A stretch of DNA of 64,000 nucleotides from Pontibacter akesuensis (GCF_001611675.1 NZ_CP014766.1:3348001-3412000); one strand, 5' to 3'; shown: positions 1-11,786, counted from the stretch's first letter. Notes: generated from the letters alone by a model not told the origin. Numbers and translations: made by a program.

Positions 1-817
1 TGCTGTAAGGCGATATTACCCCTAAGCCGGCATAAAGTATAAACAGGCTGAAGAAGATAGGCGAGAGCTGGTTAAAACGCCTGTAGCCTATCAGGCCGTA
101 CAGGATGTGCCCGCCGTCCAACTGTCCGATCGGGAGCAGGTTTAGCGCCGTGAAGAACAGGGCCAGGTAGCCGGCGAACACCAGCGGGTAATGGATAACC
201 TCATACTGGTTCGGCAGCAGCGCAGGATCGGCCACAAACTGCTCGAAGAACATAAACAGCAGGTTACTGCCGATCGAGAAGCTTCCAAACACGTCCTGGT
301 ATACATATTGGGCATAATCCAACCCATATTTTTGATACTCTGGATGGACAGAAAAAATATACTCGGGCGGCGGCAGGTGCGTAAAAGCGTAGTATAGCAA
401 CGGAACGGCCACTACAAAGCCCGCCAGCGGACCGGCAATGCCGATATCAAAGAACTGCTGGCGCGAGAAGATGCGCTCCTTTATCCGAATAAAAGCCCCC
501 ATCGTGCCAATAGATGCCGTTATACCGAACCAAAGCGGAATATAGTAGGGCAGTGTAACAGCGGTGCGATAATGGCGGGCCGTAAAGTAATGTCCGAACT
601 CATGTACTGTTAGTACCCCCAGGAAGGGCAACGAGAAGTATAGCCCACCAATAAACTCTGCTTGGGTAAGCGTGCCCGTCCAGGTGAAACCCTGCGGCCC
701 GAGGAAAAAAAGTTTTCCAAACGTCCATTCTGCCCCGGCAATGGTGGTGGTCACCAACGTGAGGCAGAACAGGAGCAGGTGTAACCAATAGTTCTGCTGC
801 GGCTTAGCTAACGACAT
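1..817 (-). CDS. Site-2 protease family (M50) membrane metalloprotease, 3' end cut by window
   Basis: This is an intramembrane zinc protease of the M50/site-2 type; the coding frame is open to the window edge, so the C-terminus is missing (272 codons visible). Reading the minus strand from ATG at 817, an HEFGH zinc motif (HExxH) appears at residues 72-76 inside a hydrophobic stretch, and a second M50 signature, NLLPIGQLDGGH, lies around residue 230 with the third metal-ligand Asp. Several transmembrane segments flank both motifs. The start overlaps the end of the HAD gene by 14 bp, so the two are probably co-transcribed and translationally coupled. The substrate cannot be told from the sequence. 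It resembles Bacteroidota site-2 protease family proteins without an obvious PDZ domain in the visible part, unlike RseP. Confidence 0.88.
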   Translation of the reverse strand, partial: MSLAKPQQNYWLHLLLFCLTLVTTTIAGAEWTFGKLFFLGPQGFTWTGTLTQAEFIGGLYFSLPFLGVLTVHEFGHYFTARHYRTAVTLPYYIPLWFGITASIGTMGAFIRIKERIFSRQQFFDIGIAGPLAGFVVAVPLLYYAFTHLPPPEYIFSVHPEYQKYGLDYAQYVYQDVFGSFSIGSNLLFMFFEQFVADPALLPNQYEVIHYPLVFAGYLALFFTALNLLPIGQLDGGHILYGLIGYRRFNQLSPIFFSLFILYAGLGVISPYS

Positions 818-1436
818 CCGCAAAAACTTGGTTGATGGTGAGCGGCGGTTGCAGGTGCAAAGTCTGAAGACCTACATTGCGGGCGCTCTCGATGTGCTGG
901 ATGCTATCATCTATAAACAGTGTTTCTGCCTTCTCCAAACCGTTCTCGGCCAGCACCTGCTCAAAGATGGCGGCATCGGGCTTGCGTTTGCCCACCAGGT
1001 GCGAGTAATAGCTCTTGTCGAACAGCGAGTCGAGGCTCGGGATAGTGAAGCTGTGTTCCACAATCTCGTTAAAGCGCTTCATGTGGATGGCGTTGGTGTT
1101 GCTCAGCAGGAAAATACGGTAATGCTTTCCCAACTCCAGCAACAGGTCAATGCGCTCCTGCGGAATGTCCAGCAGCATGGCGTTCCAGGCGTCGTCGATC
1201 TGCTCATCCGTCGCGTCGATCTGGTACGTCTGGCGCAGGTTGTTGCGGAATTCCTCGTTCGAACTGACTCCTGTTTCAAAAAGGTCGAAAAGGTGCGACT
1301 GCTCTTTTTGACTAAAGGCGATATTGCAGTTGTCTTTGCACAGCTGCTGAAGGTGTTGTATGCTTTTGCCGTAGTCGATGTTAATGATGACCCCGCCGAG
1401 GTCGAAGATTATATTCTTGATTTGCTTGAAGTCCAC
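804..1436 (-). CDS. HAD superfamily (subfamily IA) phosphatase-like hydrolase
   Basis: This is a cytosolic HAD-fold hydrolase, probably a phosphatase acting on a small phosphorylated metabolite. Visible motifs are the nucleophile loop IFDLGGVI near the N-terminus, LLSNTN (motif II Ser), a conserved Lys in GKRKPD (motif III) and FIDDS (motif IV acidic pair). The nucleophile is followed by L-G rather than the usual D-x-D, as in the YihX-like branch. An upstream ATG at 1514 would add 26 residues rich in Cys and aromatics that do not look like HAD sequence and would reach to within 15 bp of the tRNA. I therefore prefer the GTG at 1436, just before the first strand; the start is uncertain. It is the upstream partner of the site-2 protease gene, overlapping it by 14 bp. 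Confidence 0.85.
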   Translation of the reverse strand: MDFKQIKNIIFDLGGVIINIDYGKSIQHLQQLCKDNCNIAFSQKEQSHLFDLFETGVSSNEEFRNNLRQTYQIDATDEQIDDAWNAMLLDIPQERIDLLLELGKHYRIFLLSNTNAIHMKRFNEIVEHSFTIPSLDSLFDKSYYSHLVGKRKPDAAIFEQVLAENGLEKAETLFIDDSIQHIESARNVGLQTLHLQPPLTINQVFADVVS

Positions 1437-1528
1437 GAAAAAATATCTGAATTGTGTTTGAATTATTGAATGCAAATATGTAAAATTGCACTCCCAAATA
1501 CAAAGGAAGCACATTCTTTAGAGGGAAC

Positions 1529-1602
1529 GGGCCTATAGCTCATTCGGTTAGAGCAACTGACTCATAATCAGTAGGTGCCTGGTTCGATTCCAGGTGGGCC
1601 CA
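1529..1602 (+). tRNA. tRNA with CAT anticodon, probably tRNA-Ile2 (lysidine-modified)
   Basis: A full cloverleaf of 74 nt is visible: acceptor GGGCCTA pairs with TGGGCCC, anticodon stem ACTGA/TCAGT holds loop CTCATAA, and the T arm is CCTGG-TTCGATT-CCAGG. The discriminator is A and CCA is not encoded. The CAT anticodon alone could mean Met or Ile2. C4-G69 and C5-G68 in the acceptor stem are the pairs known to be recognised by the lysidine synthetase TilS in E. coli tRNA-Ile2, while elongator tRNA-Met has other pairs there, so Ile2 is favoured by inference. Confidence 0.92.
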
Positions 1603-1613
1603 CTTCACAATCA

Positions 1614-1648
1614 GCCACTTACGAGTAAAATCGGTAAGTGGCTTTTTT
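1614..1648 (+). terminator. Rho-independent terminator after the tRNA
   Basis: A perfect 9-bp stem GCCACTTAC/GTAAGTGGC (1614-1622 and 1634-1642) is followed by a run of six T. It lies 11 nt after the tRNA end. Confidence 0.85.
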
Positions 1649-1944
1649 ATTTGCACACGTTTTTGATTTCCTGCTATTAACCCAAGCGAGTACCATTCCC
1701 CAGGGAAAATAGCTCCTGAAACTCACTTCCGCAGGGACATGATGAGCGTAGTATTTGCCGTTCAACCCACTATCCCTCCCTTTTTTCAGTTTGGTCTTGG
1801 GTGCTAGCGTAATTTTTATGCTTAGCAGGTTGATAGCCAAGTATAACCTTAAGCAGCTGGTGGTGGTTAAATGAGTTGTACAAGGCAAAACAAAGGCCTG
1901 TACCTCAACCCGATTGATCATTAGATGCGTCCGGTACAAGCAAA
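1649..1944. other. Intergenic, no gene recognised
   Basis: About 300 bp between the tRNA terminator and the efflux operon. No convincing coding frame was seen; the minus-strand frame here runs through the terminator and has no recognisable domain. It presumably holds the promoter of the efflux operon, but no clear consensus was found. Confidence 0.5.
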
Positions 1945-3384
1945 TTGAAAGACGGCAGGTTTACATATGGTGCTCCCAACGCCCCGGTAGTCTTCTTACC
2001 GGTCAGGTTTGTCGTATGCATCTGTACCTTGTTTTATTTATCCGGATGTTCACGGAAAGTAGCGGAAGTTCAGTTGCCCTATGAGCCAAAGCAGGAGTTC
2101 TCCCTGGCCGGCGAAACAGCAGTGCCTGACAGGTGGTGGCTAACTTTCAACGACCCAACACTGAACATACTTGTCGACTCCGCCCTGGAAGCCAACTTAC
2201 CCTTAAAAATAGCATGGTATCAAGTTGATGAAGCCCGGGCCGTGGTGGAGATTGCCTCATCGGCAAGAGTGCCCGACTTATTTCTGCAGTTACAGTCTGG
2301 GGTCAGCCGCCCGGAACCTGATTTTGCCGGAGGAGAAAATACGCAGCTGCGCCTGGGGGCGAGCTACGAAGCCGATCTGTGGGGCCGGATTAGGTATAGC
2401 GTGCATGCGGAGGAGTACCGGTTCCAGGCCAGTTACTACGACTACAAAACGGCGGCCGTTACCCTTACCAGCGAAGTTGCCCTGGCCTGGTTCAGGCTGA
2501 AAGCGAACAGCATTCAGCTGGAGCTGGTAGACGAGCAACTGGAAACGAACGAACAGGTGCTGGCGCTCATCCGGAACAGGTTTGCCAGCGGACAGGTGCG
2601 GGGCGTTGACGTGCTGCGGCAGCAGCAGCTCATCGAAAACACAATGCAGCAACGAATAACACTCGAACTGCAGCGGGAGTTGCTGGAGAATCAGCTTTCC
2701 GTGCTGCTTGGCCAACCGCCCGGCGAGATGGCAACGGTTCCCGCCCAATTACCCGACCTGCCGCCATTGCCCCAGACCGGTGTGCCGCTCCAGCTTGTCA
2801 ACCGCAGGCCCGATGTGCAAAGCTCCTTTTACCTGCTCCAGGCCACAGACAGGGAAGTAGCCGCCGCCATCAGCAACAAATACCCCCGCCTGACTTTATC
2901 ACTTAATGCCGCCCTTCGGTCCAACGACTTAATCGGACTAGCCCAATCACAGGCTATCTCGATTGGAAGCAGTCTATTGGCCCCTTTGTTCTACGGCGGC
3001 AGGTTAAGCGCACAGGTCGATCAGGCAGAAGCCATCCGGCAGCAGCAACTGAACGACTATGGGCAAACGGTGCTAATTGCTTTTCAGGAAATAGAAAACG
3101 CCCTCGTGCGGGAGACAAAACAAGTCCAGCAAATCGAAGTAATAGCAAAACAGGTGGAGCTGGCTGAAAAAACCTATGGACAGCTGCGGATAGAGTACCT
3201 GAATGGGTTTACTCCCTACCTCGATGTGCTGGTGACGCTCAATCAGCTGCAACAGCTGCGAAGGGAGTTAGTAAATACAAGGCTGGGCCTGCTCGAAATA
3301 AGAATTGAGTTGTACAGGGCCCTGGCCGGTGGTTTTGAAACAGAAAGGGAAGTTGAATCAGGGGAAGAAACTCAGGAATTGTAG
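1945..3384 (+). CDS. RND efflux outer-membrane lipoprotein, TolC/OprM (NodT) family
   Basis: This is the outer-membrane channel of a tripartite efflux pump. The product (479 aa) begins with a hydrophobic segment ending in a lipobox (LSGC), so it should be a lipoprotein. It then shows the OEP architecture: a WW-x-x-F-x-D-P-x-L start (RWWLTFNDPTL), long amphipathic coiled-coil repeats rich in Gln and Glu, and the RRPDV signature between the two OEP halves. The start given is a TTG at 1945; an in-frame stop lies shortly upstream (1915) and no ATG is in frame before the signal sequence, so the start is uncertain. It is the first gene of a three-gene operon (spacers of 31 and 6 bp) with the membrane-fusion protein and pump. 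Confidence 0.9.
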   Translation: MKDGRFTYGAPNAPVVFLPVRFVVCICTLFYLSGCSRKVAEVQLPYEPKQEFSLAGETAVPDRWWLTFNDPTLNILVDSALEANLPLKIAWYQVDEARAVVEIASSARVPDLFLQLQSGVSRPEPDFAGGENTQLRLGASYEADLWGRIRYSVHAEEYRFQASYYDYKTAAVTLTSEVALAWFRLKANSIQLELVDEQLETNEQVLALIRNRFASGQVRGVDVLRQQQLIENTMQQRITLELQRELLENQLSVLLGQPPGEMATVPAQLPDLPPLPQTGVPLQLVNRRPDVQSSFYLLQATDREVAAAISNKYPRLTLSLNAALRSNDLIGLAQSQAISIGSSLLAPLFYGGRLSAQVDQAEAIRQQQLNDYGQTVLIAFQEIENALVRETKQVQQIEVIAKQVELAEKTYGQLRIEYLNGFTPYLDVLVTLNQLQQLRRELVNTRLGLLEIRIELYRALAGGFETEREVESGEETQEL

Positions 3385-3415
3385 CACAGATGTGAACCGT
3401 ATACAGCGCCTTTAA

Positions 3416-4621
3416 ATGACCAAAAAGAAGACATTCCTAATCAGTGCCGCCATACTTCTGGTAAGTGCTGCCATAACCCTGGTTGTGTTTATGACGGCAC
3501 CGGAAGCGCAGCGCGAAGGAGCAAGTATAACCACGGCCATGCTGGTGGATGTGGTAGAGGTAAACCGGGGCAGTTATACCCCCACCGTAGTGGCAACTGG
3601 AACCGTGCAGCCCGCCAAAGACATTACCTTAAGCACACAGGTAGGCGGGGAAGTGGTGCGTATTGCAGAAGACTTCGCACCGGGTTCCTTTGTCGATAAG
3701 GGCGAAGTGCTACTGCAGATCAACCCTGCTGATTACCGGAACACGCTGCAGCTTCGGAAGAGTGACCTGCAGTTAGCCAAAACGGATCTAAGCGTGGAGA
3801 TGGGCAGGCAGGAGGTGGCCCGCAAGGACTATGAATTAATTGGCGAAGCGCTTCCTGCAAATAACCAGGATTTAGTGCTTCGCAAACCCCAGCTGGATGC
3901 AGCCAAAGCCAGGATAGCTGCGGCGGAAGCTGCAGTAGACCAGGCACGACTGAACCTGCAGCGTACCACCATCCGGGCGCCGTTTGATGCTCATATCCTT
4001 AGCCGAAATGCCAATGTAGGATCCCAACTGGCGCCGGGTGCGGAGCTAGGGCGACTGGTAGGAATGGAAAAGTATTGGGTAGCGGCCAATGTACCCGTTG
4101 CGAAGGTAAACTGGCTCACTTTCTCTGAAAACGAAGCCAATGCCGGATCAAATGTAAAAGTCATAAACGCCACCAGCTGGGCTGCCGGGCAGTACAGAAA
4201 AGGAAAGCTGTTCCGCCTGGTAGGTGCTCTCGATACGCAAACTCGGCTGGCACGAGTGCTCATTTCCGTTCCCGATCCGCTGGCACGGCAAACAGCCGCC
4301 GACACCGTTCCCCCTTTGATTATCGGCACTTTTGTGGAAGTGCACATTCAGGCGAAGGAAATACCAAACGTCATCCGGCTTAGCCGCGATTACCTAAGGC
4401 AAGGGAACACGGTTTGGGTGATGAAAGACGGCAAACTGAATATCCGGAAAGTAGACGTCCTTTTTGATGACGCCACTTACGCCTATATCAGCAAAGGCCT
4501 TTCGGATGGCGATAGGGTTGTAACCACAGACTTATCCACTGTGGTGGAAGGGTCTAAATTACGTACAGAAAGAGGAGGAGCGGCACAGGATACCACGGCA
4601 GGAGAAGAGGATAAGGAGTAA
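3416..4621 (+). CDS. RND efflux periplasmic adaptor (membrane fusion protein, HlyD-like)
   Basis: This is the periplasmic adaptor that links the inner-membrane pump to the TolC-like channel. At 401 aa it has an N-terminal membrane anchor (about residues 7-27), then a barrel-sandwich half (TLSTQVGGEVVRI), a coiled-coil hairpin rich in Ala, Lys, Glu and Gln (about residues 115-180), the returning lipoyl half (RTTIRAPFDAHI), a beta-barrel domain and a C-terminal membrane-proximal domain. This order is typical of AcrA/MexA-type proteins. The gene sits between channel and pump genes and ends six bases before the pump start, so it is part of one operon. The exported substrate cannot be deduced. Confidence 0.93.
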   Translation: MTKKKTFLISAAILLVSAAITLVVFMTAPEAQREGASITTAMLVDVVEVNRGSYTPTVVATGTVQPAKDITLSTQVGGEVVRIAEDFAPGSFVDKGEVLLQINPADYRNTLQLRKSDLQLAKTDLSVEMGRQEVARKDYELIGEALPANNQDLVLRKPQLDAAKARIAAAEAAVDQARLNLQRTTIRAPFDAHILSRNANVGSQLAPGAELGRLVGMEKYWVAANVPVAKVNWLTFSENEANAGSNVKVINATSWAAGQYRKGKLFRLVGALDTQTRLARVLISVPDPLARQTAADTVPPLIIGTFVEVHIQAKEIPNVIRLSRDYLRQGNTVWVMKDGKLNIRKVDVLFDDATYAYISKGLSDGDRVVTTDLSTVVEGSKLRTERGGAAQDTTAGEEDKE

Positions 4622-4627
4622 CGAAGT

Positions 4628-7753
<3,126 letters not shown>

Positions 7754-7856
7754 ACTGATTATAGGGCTGCTGCTGCGTCTGATCTTCGGAGTAAGGTAAG
7801 ATGTGTAGCTAGCTATGAGGGGGCGTAGAGTTTGTTTTATGAAATAAAGATTAAGA

Positions 7857-7883
7857 AAAAGCCACCCGTTGTAGGTGGCTTTG
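7857..7883 (+). terminator. Terminator of the efflux operon
   Basis: Stem GCCACC/GGTGGC (7861-7866 and 7874-7879), loop CGTTGTA, preceded by an A-run and followed by TTTG. A decayed look-alike with the same loop word CCGTTGTAG occurs at 9340-9358. Confidence 0.7.
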
Positions 7884-7940
7884 CTATAATATTGCTGTCA
7901 CCCGCTGCTAGTTCATCAGAGGCAGGGAAGCGGTGCTTAC

Positions 7941-8327
7941 TTAACTTACAAGAACCTCCTGAGCAGGAACTGCGGCTCTGTACATATCAGCTTGGCTAAT
8001 GCGGCCTTTTGGGTCGTTTCCGTAATAGTTGCTTCCGTGGTCTCCATCACCGAACAGCATCCAAAGACCGTAAAATGGAATTAGCTGAAAGAAGCCAGAG
8101 TTTCCGCGGTCATGGCATCTCTTGGCGCCAGAAGCAAGACTTATCCAGCTTGCCATGAGCATGGCAACAACGAAAAAGATCGTTGCTCCGGCTGCCGCTG
8201 ACTCACCGGCGAAAAGTGAGACACCAAATACAAAGAAAATGACACTCATTAAAGTTGTGAGGATGATATGAGTAACGGCGTACTCAGTTCTGCGGATCCT
8301 TCCGCTGAAAGAGAAGATGTTTGACAT
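7941..8327 (-). CDS. DUF805 family small membrane protein
   Basis: This 128-aa integral membrane protein carries the DUF805 pattern: an N-terminal FSGRIRRTEY segment (G-R-x-R-R-x-E-Y), three or more transmembrane helices, the KRCHDRGNSG loop and a C-terminal GNDPKGR. The function of the family is unknown; it is common in bacteria and often linked with small membrane stress proteins, but the neighbours here give no clue. It is transcribed alone, convergent with the efflux operon. Confidence 0.9.
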   Translation of the reverse strand: MSNIFSFSGRIRRTEYAVTHIILTTLMSVIFFVFGVSLFAGESAAAGATIFFVVAMLMASWISLASGAKRCHDRGNSGFFQLIPFYGLWMLFGDGDHGSNYYGNDPKGRISQADMYRAAVPAQEVLVS

Positions 8328-8656
8328 GCTGTTGTTTGTTTTTGTTAGTTGGAAAGATAGAGGCTCAATATAGGTAATATATAGTGATTCCTATATTTGT
8401 AAAGGATAATTTTTTTTGCGAAAGTCCGTAAAGGTTGCCTACCTAAAAAATGCAAAAAGCCACGCGCTAATGGTGGCCACCTGTTTTTACGAGGTCGGAG
8501 GTTCTGGATATATGACGCTAGGTAACGTTGCGGTTATTTCCGAAGGCGACGTTTAGCAGGACTACCGCTTTATAAATTAAGTATAAGTATTGCTTTCCAT
8601 TAGCGCAGCAGTAGTTCGGCAGCCCACTTTTGGCAACCCATCATTAGGTGCAGTGT
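8328..8656. other. Intergenic, no gene recognised
   Basis: AT-rich spacer between two minus-strand genes. It holds a doubled AAGTATAAGTAT word at 8579-8590 and an imperfect GCCAC/GTGGC hairpin near 8458-8485; nothing else was identified. Confidence 0.4.
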
Positions 8657-9256
8657 TTATTTTATCCAACCTGCCGCTTTTCTCCATTCATCATACTTCT
8701 GCTTCCTATTTTCTAAGTCGGTTGGTGGGGCCTGGTTTTCACTTTTAACCTGTCCTCTCATAATATCCGTCTGTTCTTCAAGCGTGTTCAGTCCGACAGA
8801 TTTTCGTCTTTGATTTACGTTGGCTAAGTCGTCATAAGGTCTGGGGCTTAATTCCCCGTTTTCATCCCAATCAAATTGAGTTCCATAGAGCTGCGGCCTT
8901 CCTTCATAAACAGCAATTCGGTCAGTCAGGTAAGCCAGGCTTCTTGGGTTCGCTTTATTTTCACTTACGGCACTTTCTAAAAGTTTTACACACTTTCTCA
9001 TAAAGCCTGGTTGCCCGATTGAATGCTGTATGACCAACCACGCGGCCTCGCTGGCTTCTTTACCTACTTTGTCCAATGTTGGGTAACCAATCGTGTTTAT
9101 AATTTCATTTAATATCTCCGCATTGCTGTTGTGCAGTTTCTCCATTTCCTCGTTGTAGCCTTCTGACAGTTGCCCATTTTTAATAAGCTTGTCCCTAAGT
9201 GCTAAGTCTTCATTTTTAAGATTGATTATTCTTTCAGCAATGGTTGTGTAATCCAT
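8657..9256 (-). CDS. DUF6624-like protein of unknown function
   Basis: This 199-aa soluble protein has no signal peptide or membrane segment. It is rich in charged helices and contains YLTDRIAVYEGRPQLYGTQF, which resembles the conserved core of DUF6624 proteins (a region of the form YLTDR-I-EG-PQ-YGTQ). The N-terminal half is predicted helical with many Glu, Asn and Lys; the C-terminal DYxxWxRxAGW-like end (YDEWRKAAGWIK) also fits. The biochemical role is unknown. It is a single gene with unrelated neighbours. Confidence 0.75.
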   Translation of the reverse strand: MDYTTIAERIINLKNEDLALRDKLIKNGQLSEGYNEEMEKLHNSNAEILNEIINTIGYPTLDKVGKEASEAAWLVIQHSIGQPGFMRKCVKLLESAVSENKANPRSLAYLTDRIAVYEGRPQLYGTQFDWDENGELSPRPYDDLANVNQRRKSVGLNTLEEQTDIMRGQVKSENQAPPTDLENRKQKYDEWRKAAGWIK

Positions 9257-9894
9257 TCTTTTAGTGGTATATATCTGATCAGTAGGAAGAAAATATGCGT
9301 TGCAATCGAGTTTCTCACCGAGTCATGTTGTTTGAAAGAGCCATCCGTTGTAGTTGGCTTTTCTGATTTGTTTAATCCATGGCGACTGCATTCCTGTCTG
9401 TAGCTTTACTGTTCAGGATTTCCCTCTTTGTTATTTAATCTTTATGTCTTCAGCCACGTCTTTCACGGGCTAAAGAACCTATCTACCTTTGGGCATATTA
9501 GGTTAGATCTTCTAAGTGAGAGCGCTTGCTGCTGCGAGCGCTTTCTCTTTTTATGAAGTTATCATACTTAAAGTATAATCCCATACTAGTTGCGAAGACT
9601 TCCCCCAAACAGCACCTGTAACGGGCCCGGGTAATTCCTTCGGAGTTTATTCTTAATTAAAGCTTAACCCTCTCACAACCTGCAGGTAACATCCTGCTAT
9701 TATTTTTATGGGGAAGTTAATAGGCGCTTGAGCCGAAGGCGAGTCACCATAATAAAAGACAGGAATATGAAACAGGTTAAGAGACTCTCGACTGCTGTTA
9801 CAGGGAAGCTGCTGTGCTTTTTCCTGTACAGGCTTAGCTCATTTTATTCTCCATTCAAGTTTAACAGGGGCTAAACCCGCACCGCATCTGCTTT
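9257..9894. other. 640-bp intergenic region with hairpins and a possible 35-codon ORF
   Basis: No recognisable gene. It contains a degenerate terminator-like hairpin at 9340-9358 (loop CCGTTGTAG, shared with 7861-7879), an AGCGCT-based hairpin followed by a T-rich stretch near 9524-9555, and a short open frame 9767-9874 (35 aa, ATG preceded by AGGA). The promoter of the phosphoesterase operon must lie here, but no clear consensus was found. Confidence 0.45.
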
Positions 9895-10743
9895 ATGCCT
9901 AGAAAAAGAAGAAGAGTAGAGGTTGTCGTTATTTCAGATGTACACCTCGGTACCTACGGTTGCCACGCAAAGGAACTGCTTGCCTATCTGAAAAGTGTAC
10001 AACCCAAAGTACTTATCCTTAACGGTGACATCATAGATATCTGGCAATTTAGCAAGAGTTACTGGCCTGCTGCGCACATGCGGGTTGTCAAGTACCTGAT
10101 GGGCATGATCACCAAGGGCACCAAGATTTACTACATCACCGGCAACCACGACGAAATGCTGCGCAAGTTCGTGGGCTTTAAAATGAGCGCTTTCCAGGTG
10201 GTAAACAAAGTAGTGCTGGAACTGGACGGCAAGCAGGCCTGGTTTTTCCATGGCGATGTGTTTGATGTGACGATGCAGCACTCGAAGTGGCTGGCGAAAC
10301 TGGGCGCAAAGGGCTACGACACCCTTATTCTGCTAAACCGAATGGTCAATTTCTTTTGCCATAAGCTTAACCGGGAGCAGGTATACTTGTCGCGCAACAT
10401 CAAGAACCGTGTGAAGAGCGCCGTGAAATTCATTAACAGCTTTGAGCAAACAGCCTCTGAGATTGCCATCTCCAATGGCTACGAATACGTGGTTTGCGGG
10501 CATATTCACCAGCCTGAAATACGGGAAGTGCATAATCAGAAAGGGAGCGTCACGTACCTAAACTCCGGCGATTGGATCGAGAACCTCTCTGCACTGGAGT
10601 ATAACGCGGGTAAGTGGCGCATTTACAAGTATAAAGAGGACCTGGATACGCTTCTTATTGATGAGCCGGAGGAAGACGAGTTGATGACAAACGTACAGCT
10701 GTTTCAGAGCCTGATGGTAGAATTTAACCTGAAACGCGCTTGA
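9895..10743 (+). CDS. Metallophosphoesterase, UDP-2,3-diacylglucosamine diphosphatase (LpxH)-like
   Basis: This is a calcineurin-like dinuclear metallophosphoesterase of 282 aa. Metal-binding motifs are visible in order: SDVHLG (D15, H17), NGDIID (D45), GNHDE (N84, H85), an FHGD segment in mid-protein and CGHIHQPE near the C-terminus. The LpxH family (lipid A synthesis, hydrolysing UDP-2,3-diacylglucosamine) has the same motif set, but Bacteroidota carry several paralogues of this type that may act on other substrates. Its stop overlaps the TTG start of the next gene (TTGA), so it is translated together with a glycosyltransferase. That pairing suggests a shared role in envelope glycolipid or sugar-nucleotide metabolism (inference). 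Confidence 0.85.
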   Translation: MPRKRRRVEVVVISDVHLGTYGCHAKELLAYLKSVQPKVLILNGDIIDIWQFSKSYWPAAHMRVVKYLMGMITKGTKIYYITGNHDEMLRKFVGFKMSAFQVVNKVVLELDGKQAWFFHGDVFDVTMQHSKWLAKLGAKGYDTLILLNRMVNFFCHKLNREQVYLSRNIKNRVKSAVKFINSFEQTASEIAISNGYEYVVCGHIHQPEIREVHNQKGSVTYLNSGDWIENLSALEYNAGKWRIYKYKEDLDTLLIDEPEEDELMTNVQLFQSLMVEFNLKRA

Positions 10744-11726
10744 AAATCCTGTACGCGATACAGGGCACGGGTAACGGCCACCTGACCCGGGCACTCGATG
10801 TGATACCGGCCCTGCAGCAGCGCGGCGAGCTGGACATATTAGTTAGCGGCTGCCAGGTAGATCTTAGCCTTCCCTATCCTGTGAAATATCGCCTGAACGG
10901 ACTGAGCTTTATCTTCGGAAAAAGGGGCGGTGTGGACCTGATGCGGACGCTCGCCCAGCTTAACTCCAGGAGCTTCTACAAAGAAACGCGCCAGCTCCCC
11001 GTGCGGGATTACGACCTGGTGATAACAGACTTTGAGCCTGTATCGGCCTGGGCCTGTGCGGTAGCCCGTAAACACTGTGTGGGCCTGAGCAACCAGGTGG
11101 CGGTGCTGCATGCCAAGGTGCCAAAGCCGAAAGAGACAGACCCGATGGGCAAGCTTATCCTGAAAAACTACTCGCCCACCACGGCGCAGTACGGCTTTCA
11201 TTTCTCCAGGTTCGATGATACGATTTTCACGCCCATTATCCGGCAACAGGTGCGGGCGCTGGAGGTAAGCAACCAGGGGCACTACACCGTGTACCTCCCC
11301 GCGCACGACGACCACAAGATCTTAAACAAGCTTACCAACTTTAAGAGTATAGAATGGCAGGTGTTCTCCAAGCACAACAAAGAACCATTCCGGCACGAGA
11401 ATGTGTCCATTCAGCCTATTCAGAACGAGGCGTTCCTGAAAAGTATGGCCTCTTCTGCGGGAGTACTTTGTGCAGCTGGCTTCGGTACGGCATCAGAGGC
11501 TTTGTACCTGCAGAAAAAACTGCTGGTCGTGCCCATGAAGAACCAGTTTGAGCAGGTTTGCAACGCTGCGGTGTTGCAGCATATGGGTATTGCAACGGTT
11601 AAAAACCTTAAGAAAAAGCATTTTTCCATCATTTATGATTGGATGGAGGACTCAGCACCGATTAAAGTCGATTATCCGGACGAAACGGATGCCATTGTGC
11701 AGCGCATCGTACGGGAAAATACATAG
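10740..11726 (+). CDS. Glycosyltransferase family protein, GT-B fold (MJ1255/MurG-like)
   Basis: This 328-aa cytosolic protein starts with MKILYAIQGTGNGHL, a glycine-rich N-terminal loop typical of GT-B enzymes resembling MurG and the MJ1255 type. The C-terminal half has AAGFGTASEALYLQKKLLVVPM and Q-F-E-Q, matching the donor-sugar site region (G-F-x-T-x-x-E-A-L, P-x-x-x-Q-x-E-Q). The start codon is TTG at 10740, overlapping the previous stop by four bases, which argues for tight translational coupling. A hairpin with a T-run follows the gene. Donor and acceptor are unknown. Confidence 0.8.
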   Translation: MKILYAIQGTGNGHLTRALDVIPALQQRGELDILVSGCQVDLSLPYPVKYRLNGLSFIFGKRGGVDLMRTLAQLNSRSFYKETRQLPVRDYDLVITDFEPVSAWACAVARKHCVGLSNQVAVLHAKVPKPKETDPMGKLILKNYSPTTAQYGFHFSRFDDTIFTPIIRQQVRALEVSNQGHYTVYLPAHDDHKILNKLTNFKSIEWQVFSKHNKEPFRHENVSIQPIQNEAFLKSMASSAGVLCAAGFGTASEALYLQKKLLVVPMKNQFEQVCNAAVLQHMGIATVKNLKKKHFSIIYDWMEDSAPIKVDYPDETDAIVQRIVRENT

Positions 11727-11753
11727 TACTTAAAAAGTTTAGCTTCTAATGCT

Positions 11754-11784
11754 GCAGGCACCTACTGGGTGCCGCTGCTTTTTT
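11754..11784 (+). terminator. Bulged terminator hairpin directly before the GH1 start
   Basis: GCAGGCACC (11754-11762) pairs with GGTGCCGCTGC (11768-11778) with a 2-nt bulge, followed by six T. It would end the phosphoesterase-glycosyltransferase operon. Its T-run stops only two bases before the GH1 ATG at 11787. Confidence 0.65.
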
Positions 11785-11786
11785 AT

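Noticed and set aside
828..1469. 213-codon open frame on the plus strand
   Set aside because: It lies antisense to the HAD gene, whose motifs are clear on the minus strand, and has no domain.
1619..1939. 106-codon minus-strand frame
   Set aside because: It runs through the terminator of the tRNA and shows no family pattern.
11769..11786. GTG start giving a longer GH1 protein
   Set aside because: The codon is inside the right arm of a terminator hairpin and adds no conserved residues.
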